A stretch of 64,000 nucleotides of DNA, from NCBI RefSeq assembly GCF_022698145.1, contig NZ_JALDAX010000006.1, positions 248,001 to 312,000 of the forward strand. Direction: 5' to 3'. Below are positions 58,644-64,000 of the stretch, piece after piece. Source of the stretch: Streptomyces spinosisporus (GTDB lineage: Bacteria; Actinomycetota; Actinomycetes; Streptomycetales; Streptomycetaceae). The notes under the pieces are model-generated. The model saw nothing but the letters and a program-made list of their open reading frames with translations. It did not search any database and was not told where the DNA came from. The position numbers were made by a program, and so were the translations under genes. The first letter of the stretch is position 1. Each line of letters begins with the position of its first letter.

Positions 58644-59296
58644 CAGGCGAGGGCATATCCACGGGGCGTCCGGACGGCCGACCGGACGGGCGGGTCGAAC
58701 GCGGCAACCGGACACGGCAGTCGGTGCTGGAGCGCACCGTCGCGATCGCGTCGGTGGAGGGACTCGAAGCGCTGTCCGTCGGCCGGTTGGCGACGGAGCT
58801 GGGGCTCAGCAAGAGCGGCGTCTTCGCGCTCTTCGGCTCCAAGGAGGAGCTGCAGCTCGCCACCGTCCGGGAAGCGGGACGCATCTTCGCCGAGCGGGTG
58901 ATCCGGCCGGTGGAGGAGGAGCCGGCGGGCGTGCGGCGCGTGTGGCGGCTGTGCGAGGCATGGCTGGAGTACTCGCGGGGCCGGGTCTTTCCGGGCGGCT
59001 GCTTCTTCTACGAGATCATCGCCGAGTTCGACGCCAGAACGGGGCCGGTGCACGACGCGGTCGTCAAGGCCCAGCGGGACTGGTCGGCCTACGTGGAGCG
59101 CACCATCGCCGAGGCGCGTGACGCGGGCGAGCTGCACGCCGACCTCGACGTACCCCAACTCGCCTTCGAACTTGTCGCGTTGATGGAGATGGCCAACGGG
59201 GTCGCCGTCCTGCACGGCGAGGAGACGGCTTACCGCCGGGCGCGGACGGGGATCGCGGCACGTCTTCGGAGCGTGACGGTCGACGAAAACAACTAG
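58616..59296 (+). CDS. TetR family transcriptional regulator
   Basis: Regulator (226 aa). N-terminal HTH region is RQSVLERTVAIASVEGLEALSVGRLATELGLSKSGVFALFGSKEELQLAT, with a helical ligand domain of the TetR_C_11/YfiR-like type (FPGGCFFYEIIAEFDARTGPV). The ATG at 58616 lies inside the phosphatase gene end; a GTG at 58640 is possible. The target is not evident; the following TIGR03086 gene is the nearest candidate. Confidence 0.9.
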   Translation: MPRVTVPGVTGEGISTGRPDGRPDGRVERGNRTRQSVLERTVAIASVEGLEALSVGRLATELGLSKSGVFALFGSKEELQLATVREAGRIFAERVIRPVEEEPAGVRRVWRLCEAWLEYSRGRVFPGGCFFYEIIAEFDARTGPVHDAVVKAQRDWSAYVERTIAEARDAGELHADLDVPQLAFELVALMEMANGVAVLHGEETAYRRARTGIAARLRSVTVDENN

Positions 59297-59329
59297 CACG
59301 ACCGTTCGTACAGTTCTACGCTCGGGCCC

Positions 59330-59938
59330 ATGACTGTCACTGGAGCGGACATCACCGGAGCGGACATCGTCGAGTTGGACCGGATCGCCGTGCGGGAGGC
59401 GGTCCGGGTGGTGGATCTGGCGGCGAGCGACGACTGGGAGCGGGACACTCCGTGTGCGGGGTGGACGTTGCGCCGGCTCGTGGCGCACATGACGGCTCAA
59501 CACCATGGCTTCGCGGCCGCCGCGCGGGGTGCGGGGCAGGATGCCGCCCGTTGGCGTGAACCGCAGGACATGAGCGAGCCCGCGCGGATTCATCGGTCGG
59601 CTGCCGCGGACGTACTCGACGCCTTCGGTGAACCGGGGGCGGACGAGCTGGAGTTCGCGCTGCCGGAACTGGGCGGGAGCTTTCCGGGACAAAGGGCGAT
59701 CAGCTTCCATTTCGTCGACTACGTGGTGCACTCCTGGGACGTCGCCACCACCCTCGGCGTAGGGGTGGAGCTGCCGGACGACGTGCTCCGTGCCGCACTC
59801 GCCGTCGCCCGGCGCGTCCCGACCGACCCGGCTCGCAGGGGGCCCGGCTTCGCCTTCGCCCCCGCGGTGGAAGTGCCCGCGGGGGCCGGACCGCTGGAGG
59901 AGACGCTGCGGTTGTTGGGGAGGGTGCCCAAGCACTGA
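59330..59938 (+). CDS. TIGR03086 / maleylpyruvate-isomerase-N-like metal-binding protein
   Basis: DinB-like four-helix protein (202 aa). WTLRRLVAHMTAQHHGFAAA and FHFVDYVVHSWDVATTLG carry three conserved histidines of a metal site. The family includes mycothiol-dependent maleylpyruvate isomerases and uncharacterised actinobacterial proteins; the start CAGWTLRRLVAHM is typical of TIGR03086. It may use mycothiol. The gene is 33 nt behind the TetR gene and convergent with the DHA2 exporter (5-nt gap). Confidence 0.85.
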   Translation: MTVTGADITGADIVELDRIAVREAVRVVDLAASDDWERDTPCAGWTLRRLVAHMTAQHHGFAAAARGAGQDAARWREPQDMSEPARIHRSAAADVLDAFGEPGADELEFALPELGGSFPGQRAISFHFVDYVVHSWDVATTLGVGVELPDDVLRAALAVARRVPTDPARRGPGFAFAPAVEVPAGAGPLEETLRLLGRVPKH

Positions 59939-59943
59939 GCGGA

Positions 59944-61347
59944 TCAGCGCTTCGCGGTCAGCACCGGTGCCGGAGTCTTGGTCGACGATGTGGTGCGGCT
60001 ACGAGACGGGATGCCCAGGGCGGCGATCGCACCCGCCAGGGAGAGGGCGGCGCTGACCGCCATGGCCGCGGTGAATCCGTCGGTGAAGGCGGTCGGTGCC
60101 GAGTAGCCGCCGGACCTGCTGAACACCAGCGCCAGTACGGCGACGCCGAACACGCCGCCCAGTTGGCGGCCGGTGTTGTAGACGCCGGACGCCTTGCCGA
60201 TCTGGTCGGGGGCGACGGCGTTGAGCACGGCGGTCTGCGTGGCAGGCATGGCCATGCTCACGCCGGCACCGGCGATGAGCATGGGGGCGACCAGCTCCCA
60301 GTACGGCACGGAGGGGGTGGCGGTGAGCGCGAGCCATCCCATGCCGGCCGCCTGCAGGGCCAGCCCGAGCGCGGCGAGCGGTCGGGCGCCGACACGGCCG
60401 GTCAGCCGTCCCGCGACGGGTGCCACGACCGTCACCGACGCGGTCCAGGCCAGCAGATGCAGCCCGGACGCCAGCGGCCGGTCGCCGCGCCCGGTCTGGA
60501 AGTACTGCGCGGCGAAGAACAGCGACCCGTAGAGGGAGGCGTAGAGGAACAGCGCGGCGGTGTTGCCCGCCGCGAAGCCGGGGAGCCGGAACAGGCCGAG
60601 CGGCATCATCGGCTGATCGGCGACCCGCTGCTGGCCGATGAACGCGGCCGTGCAGGCGGCACCCCCGAGCAGGGTGCCGATCACCTCCGCGCTGCCCCAG
60701 CCGGCGGCCTGTGAGCGGATCAGCCCCCACACCAGCCCGAGCGCGGCACCCGTGACCACTGCCAGGCCTGCCGCGTCCACGCGTCCCGCGGCGCCCCGGC
60801 TCTCCGGCACCCGGCGCAGGACCAACGGGATGACGGTCAGGCCGATCGGCAGGTTCAGCCAGAAGATCCACTGCCAGGCGAGCCGCTGGGTCACGGCGCC
60901 GCCCACCACCGGACCCGCGACCACCGCGAGTCCCGTCAGCCCGGCGAACAGGCCGAGCACGCGCGGCCGTTCGGCCGGCGGATAGGCGGCGCTGAGCAGG
61001 GCCATCGCCAGTGGCATCACCAGAGCGGCACCGGCGCCCTGCGCCGCCCGGGCCGCGATCAGCCAGCCCGCACCGGGCGCGAGCGCGCAGGCCGCCGAGG
61101 CGGCGGTGAACAGCACGAGCCCCATCGTGAAGATGCGCCTGCGGCCGAACCGGTCGCCCAGTACGGCACCGGTCATCAGGAGAACGGCGAAGGTCAGGCT
61201 GTAAGCGTTCACCGTCCATTCGAGCTGTTCGATCGACGTGTCGAGATCGAGCCGGATCCGGCTCAGTGCCGTCGTCACGACCGTGGCGTCGAGCGCCACC
61301 ATCACCGAGGCCGCGGAAGCGAGCCCCAGAACCCATTTTCTGTCCAT
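59944..61347 (-). CDS. MFS drug exporter, DHA2 (14-helix) family
   Basis: Multidrug-type proton antiporter (467 aa) with about 14 hydrophobic helices. Motif D1 is in helix 1 (LDATVVTTALSRIRLDLD), loop 2-3 GDRFGRRRIF, and motif C-like GPVVGGAVTQRLAWQWIFWLNLPIGL in helix 5. ATG at 61347. It is divergent from an ECF sigma gene, which may control it. Its substrate cannot be predicted. Confidence 0.92.
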   Translation of the reverse strand: MDRKWVLGLASAASVMVALDATVVTTALSRIRLDLDTSIEQLEWTVNAYSLTFAVLLMTGAVLGDRFGRRRIFTMGLVLFTAASAACALAPGAGWLIAARAAQGAGAALVMPLAMALLSAAYPPAERPRVLGLFAGLTGLAVVAGPVVGGAVTQRLAWQWIFWLNLPIGLTVIPLVLRRVPESRGAAGRVDAAGLAVVTGAALGLVWGLIRSQAAGWGSAEVIGTLLGGAACTAAFIGQQRVADQPMMPLGLFRLPGFAAGNTAALFLYASLYGSLFFAAQYFQTGRGDRPLASGLHLLAWTASVTVVAPVAGRLTGRVGARPLAALGLALQAAGMGWLALTATPSVPYWELVAPMLIAGAGVSMAMPATQTAVLNAVAPDQIGKASGVYNTGRQLGGVFGVAVLALVFSRSGGYSAPTAFTDGFTAAMAVSAALSLAGAIAALGIPSRSRTTSSTKTPAPVLTAKR

Positions 61348-61442
61348 GCCAGTACCGACCGGCGGCCTCTTTCGATTGGCCGGGCCCGACCCGACGAATT
61401 CCGCGGGCCCGGCGGGTCTGTACAAGAAAGGGAGGAAAGCGC

Positions 61443-62387
61443 GTGACCGTGATCAAACAGCAGCATGACGAGTTCGTCCGCCTGACCGGGCCGCTGAGGC
61501 GTGAACTGCTGACCCACTGCTATCGGATGCTGGGGTCGCTGCAGGACGCCGAGGACCTGGTGCAGGAGACCTATCTGCGGGCCTGGCGCTCGTACGGCGA
61601 GTTCGAGGGCCGGGCCTCGCTGCGCACCTGGCTGTACCGGATCGCCACCAACGCCTGTCTCAACGCCCTGCGGCACGGCAGCCGCCGGGTGCTGCCCGCG
61701 GGTCTCGGCGCCCCCGCCACCGATCCGACCGCACTGGCGCAGCGGCAGCCGGAACTGCCCTGGCTGGAGCCGATCCCCGACGAGCGCGCCGATCCCGCGG
61801 CCATCGTGAACGGACGGGCCGGTCTGCGGCTGGCCCTCATCGCCGCCCTGCAGCATCTGCCTCCGCAGCAGCGGACGGTGCTGATCCTGCGTGACGTGCT
61901 GGCCTGGTCGGCGGAGGAGGCCGCCGAGGTGCTCGGGGTCAGCCCGGCCGCGGTGCACAGCACGCTGCAGCGTGCCCGGGCGCGGCTGGACCGGCTGGCC
62001 CCGGACGCCGACGAGATCGCCGAGCCCACCGAACAGGAGCAGCGCGAGCTGCTCGACCGCTACGCCGACGCCTTCGAACGGGCCGACATCCCCGCACTGA
62101 CCCGCCTGCTGACGGAGGACGCGGTCTGGCAGATGCCGCCCAACCCGTCCTGGTTCTCCGGGCGTTCGCAGGTCGTCGGACTGCTCACAGCCCGACTGCA
62201 TCGCAAGCAGGCACGGCTGATCCCCGTGCGCGCCAACGGCCAGCCCGGATTCGCCATGTATGCAGCAGGTGAGGCCTTCTCCGTTCAGGTCCTCACCCTG
62301 CGCGGTCCGGCGATCGCCGAGGTCACGGCCTTCCATGACGCCGATCTCGTACGCCGTTTCGGGCTGCCCGCGCGTATCGGGCACTGA
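61443..62387 (+). CDS. ECF sigma factor, SigX5/TIGR02960 type with SnoaL-like C-terminal domain
   Basis: Sigma-70 family factor (314 aa). Region 2 is LTHCYRMLGSLQDAEDLVQETYLRAWRSYGEFEGRASLRTWLYRIATNACL, region 4 LQHLPPQQRTVLILRDVLAWSAEEAAEVLGVSPAAVHSTLQRARARL. It is followed by a C-terminal NTF2/SnoaL-like domain (about 200-314; LTRLLTEDAVWQMPPNPSWFSG). No anti-sigma gene is adjacent, fitting families whose C-terminal domain modulates activity. GTG start at 61443 lies behind GGGAGGAAA. Confidence 0.92.
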   Translation: MTVIKQQHDEFVRLTGPLRRELLTHCYRMLGSLQDAEDLVQETYLRAWRSYGEFEGRASLRTWLYRIATNACLNALRHGSRRVLPAGLGAPATDPTALAQRQPELPWLEPIPDERADPAAIVNGRAGLRLALIAALQHLPPQQRTVLILRDVLAWSAEEAAEVLGVSPAAVHSTLQRARARLDRLAPDADEIAEPTEQEQRELLDRYADAFERADIPALTRLLTEDAVWQMPPNPSWFSGRSQVVGLLTARLHRKQARLIPVRANGQPGFAMYAAGEAFSVQVLTLRGPAIAEVTAFHDADLVRRFGLPARIGH

Positions 62388-62399
62388 CCGCGTCCTGCC

Positions 62400-62990
62400 T
62401 TAGGCGGTCGCTAGCGGGCCTGCTCCCAGGCCCCCGGACACCGGCGCGGCACCGAGGTCGTCGTCCCCGTCCCTGTGGCGCAGGACCCAGTCGTCGAGGT
62501 CCAGGGCCGCTTCCAGGGGTTCTCTGATCAGGTGGGACCGCCACCATGCGAGGTCGCCGGGGACGTTTGCGGCGTCGGGCGTGCCCGCGGCGTCGGGGGC
62601 GTTCGTGGCGCCAGTGCTGCTCGCGGCGTCGGGGCTCGCGGTCGGGTGCAGCGCCTGCCGGAAGCGGGTCTCGGCCGGGGCGAACCGCTGGTGTGCTGCG
62701 TGGGCCGAGGTGCCGGTCGCGGCGCCGACGGTGTCCCAGGTCGCGCCTCCGGCGCGTTCGAACACGACGGCGGCGTCGAGCAACCGGTGGGCGGCCAGCA
62801 GGACTTGGGCTGCGCGGGCCAGCGCGGCACCCGGTGTGCCCGGGGTGCCGTCGCGGCTCAGCTCCCGCTCGTCGATCGGCACGGCGGCGCGTGCCAGGTC
62901 GGACAGCTCGCAGGCCTCGTAGGCCATCGCCAGCCGTGCCCGCGCCGCGTCCGAGAACGACGCCGCGGCTTCGATGTCACCTGCGCTCAT
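62400..62990 (-). CDS. Hypothetical protein with Ala/Pro/Asp-rich linker
   Basis: No confident family (196 aa). A helical N-terminal part (ARARLAMAYEACELSDLARAAV, ARAAQVLLAAHRLLDAAVVFERAGGATWDTVG) includes a TWDTVGAATGTSAHAAHQRF stretch resembling a helix-turn-helix seen in several Streptomyces hypothetical proteins. A low-complexity Ala/Asp/Pro/Thr linker (about 118-145) and a short C-terminal helix follow. ATG at 62990. It is convergent with the sigma gene (12-nt gap). It is probably a small DNA-binding or adaptor protein. Confidence 0.7.
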   Translation of the reverse strand: MSAGDIEAAASFSDAARARLAMAYEACELSDLARAAVPIDERELSRDGTPGTPGAALARAAQVLLAAHRLLDAAVVFERAGGATWDTVGAATGTSAHAAHQRFAPAETRFRQALHPTASPDAASSTGATNAPDAAGTPDAANVPGDLAWWRSHLIREPLEAALDLDDWVLRHRDGDDDLGAAPVSGGLGAGPLATA

Positions 62991-63040
62991 GGTGTTTCAA
63001 CACCCCACCTTCGCTCATGCCGTCACCGCTCCCCCGAGCG

Positions 63041-63802
63041 TCAGCCGCGTACGAAATACAGGACGGTCATGGTCACGGCGCTGGTCAGGATGACGCTCCG
63101 CAGCAGCCAGGGAGGAAGCCGGCGCGCGAGGTGCGCTCCGCCCGCACCGCCGGCCACCGCTCCGATCAGCAGGGCCGCGAGGAAGTGCGCACTGCTCAGC
63201 GCGTCGGAGGCGACGACGAAGAGCGCGGTCGCACTGAGATACACGGCCGCGAGCTGTGTGATCCGCATCGGGTTGGCGGCGGCCGTGTCGAGTCCGAGGC
63301 CGATGCTCCACAGGGCCATCATCATGATGCCTACGGCTCCGCCGAAGTATCCGCCGTACATGGCGAGGACCAGCTGACCGATCAGAACGGCCGTGGAACT
63401 CATGCCGAGCGGCCGGCCCAGCGCATCGCTCAGGGCGCGCGAGACATGGCGTCCGAATGCGAGGAGGACCGTCGCGAAGGCGAGCAGCCACGGCACCGCA
63501 GCCTCGAACGACGAGGCGGGCAGCAACAGCAGGACGCCCGCTCCGATGCCCCCGCCCACCACGCTCACACACGTCAACGCCCAGGTGGGCGCTGGCCCTA
63601 CGGGTATGTGATCACGCCGGTACACCCAGGCACCGGCCACCGCGCCCGGCACGAGAGCGATGGTCGAGGACGCGTTCGCCGTCACCGGTGACAGACCGAC
63701 GGAGACGAGCGCGGGCAGGGCCACGAAGGTGCCTCCCCCGCCCACGGCGTTGAGTGCACCGGCGACACAACCGGCAAGAAGGAGGAGCAGCAACGGCGAC
63801 AT
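63041..63802 (-). CDS. TauE/SafE family sulfite exporter-like permease
   Basis: Eight-helix membrane protein (253 aa) with both family repeats: GALNAVGGGGTFVALPALVSVGLSPVTANASSTIAL at the N-terminus and MYGGYFGGAVGIMMMALWSIGLGLDTAAANPMRITQLAAVYLSA in the second half. It exports or imports sulfoacetate-, sulfite- or carboxylate-like anions. ATG at 63802. It is divergent from a LysR regulator with a strong inverted repeat between them, its probable control site. Confidence 0.9.
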   Translation of the reverse strand: MSPLLLLLLAGCVAGALNAVGGGGTFVALPALVSVGLSPVTANASSTIALVPGAVAGAWVYRRDHIPVGPAPTWALTCVSVVGGGIGAGVLLLLPASSFEAAVPWLLAFATVLLAFGRHVSRALSDALGRPLGMSSTAVLIGQLVLAMYGGYFGGAVGIMMMALWSIGLGLDTAAANPMRITQLAAVYLSATALFVVASDALSSAHFLAALLIGAVAGGAGGAHLARRLPPWLLRSVILTSAVTMTVLYFVRG

Positions 63803-63856
63803 CTGCCGAGCATCTCCCCGTGACGGCAGCGCTCACAATGCGTAATCCGCGCACGC

Positions 63857-63879
63857 AGCCTAAGGCTGTGCCTTAGGCT
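63857..63879. promoter_or_regulatory. LysR operator-like inverted repeat
   Basis: AGCCTAAGGC and GCCTTAGGCT form 10-bp perfect arms with a 3-bp spacer, 7 nt upstream of the LysR start and 55 nt upstream of the TauE/SafE start. Confidence 0.65.
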
Positions 63880-63885
63880 GAGGGA

Positions 63886-64000
63886 GTGCGTTACGACCTG
63901 GACGACCTTCGGCTCTTCCTCGGCATCGTGGACGAGGGGTCGATCACCGGTGGCGCCCGCCGGATGCATCTGAGCCTGCCCTCCGCCAGCGCCCGGGTGC
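63886..64000 (+). CDS. LysR family regulator (5' end only)
   Basis: The first 38 codons up to the window edge show the LysR HTH: DLDDLRLFLGIVDEGSITGGARRMHLSLPSASARV. The GTG start lies close behind the inverted repeat with little room for a ribosome site, so the transcript may be nearly leaderless. It is divergent from the TauE/SafE permease gene. Confidence 0.82.
   Translation, partial: MRYDLDDLRLFLGIVDEGSITGGARRMHLSLPSASARV

Overview
The window is about 64 kb of very GC-rich DNA with dense coding on both strands, frequent GTG starts, 4-nt ATGA/GTGA gene overlaps and a regulator beside almost every catabolic gene. Together with its protein families (SpoIIE-type phosphatase plus HATPase partner, MpaB/DUF2236, family I36 inhibitors, SigX5-type ECF sigma, HxlR, many LacI regulators, sugar importers without their own ATPase) this points to a Streptomyces chromosome. 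I found no rRNA, tRNA, transposase, integrase, prophage or CRISPR array.

Layout. 1-8.05 kb: a galactofuranose-type sugar ABC importer (ytfQ-ytfR-ytfT-yjfF order), a LacI regulator and a secreted PA14-GH2 glycosidase, joined by matching LacI-like operators. 8.1-14.4 kb: small metabolic genes (VOC proteins, FadR-type GntR regulator with an HpcH/HpaI aldolase, asparaginase, GNAT, membrane glutaredoxin, PLP dehydratase), followed by a non-coding 77-bp tandem repeat. 14.9-21.7 kb: LysR regulator divergent from a benzoylformate route (benzoylformate decarboxylase, benzaldehyde dehydrogenase, aromatic-acid permease, FAD hydroxylase). 21.8-23.6 kb: two tandem secreted I36-like proteins and a DMT-type membrane protein. 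23.6-30.6 kb: an operon of response regulator, sensor kinase and orphan TAXI receptor, divergent from ligJ, ligI and an MFS permease, which are enzymes of the protocatechuate 4,5-cleavage pathway. 30.7-37.4 kb: glycogen-debranching-like enzyme, LacI regulator and a CUT1 sugar importer. 37.4-42.6 kb: alpha/beta hydrolase with HxlR regulator, LysR, methyltransferase, and a cold-shock pair (CspA-like protein with structured leader, then DEAD-box helicase). 42.6-49.7 kb: phenylacetate catabolism (paaABCDE, thiolase, paaI, paaK) with two PaaR-type operators. 49.7-64 kb: GntP permease, F420-type oxidoreductase, a second-type NAD kinase, GNAT, a small hydrophobic protein, MpaB-like oxygenase, an anti-sigma/phosphatase pair, TetR, TIGR03086 protein, DHA2 exporter, SigX5-type ECF sigma, a TauE/SafE permease and a partial LysR gene.

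How it works together. The window is a catabolic stretch: three aromatic routes (benzoylformate to benzoate, 4-oxalomesaconate/pyrone-dicarboxylate, phenylacetyl-CoA) alternate with two sugar-scavenging modules, each with its own local regulator or operator. The most distinctive unit is the TAXI receptor/two-component operon facing ligJ-ligI-MFS. It looks like a sensing, import and hydrolysis device for 4,5-cleavage intermediates, without the ring-cleaving enzymes. Its receptor gene is preceded by a decayed tandem duplication of the kinase/receptor junction. Similar tandem duplications at gene ends recur through the window (9 bp x2, 19 bp x5, 28 bp x2).
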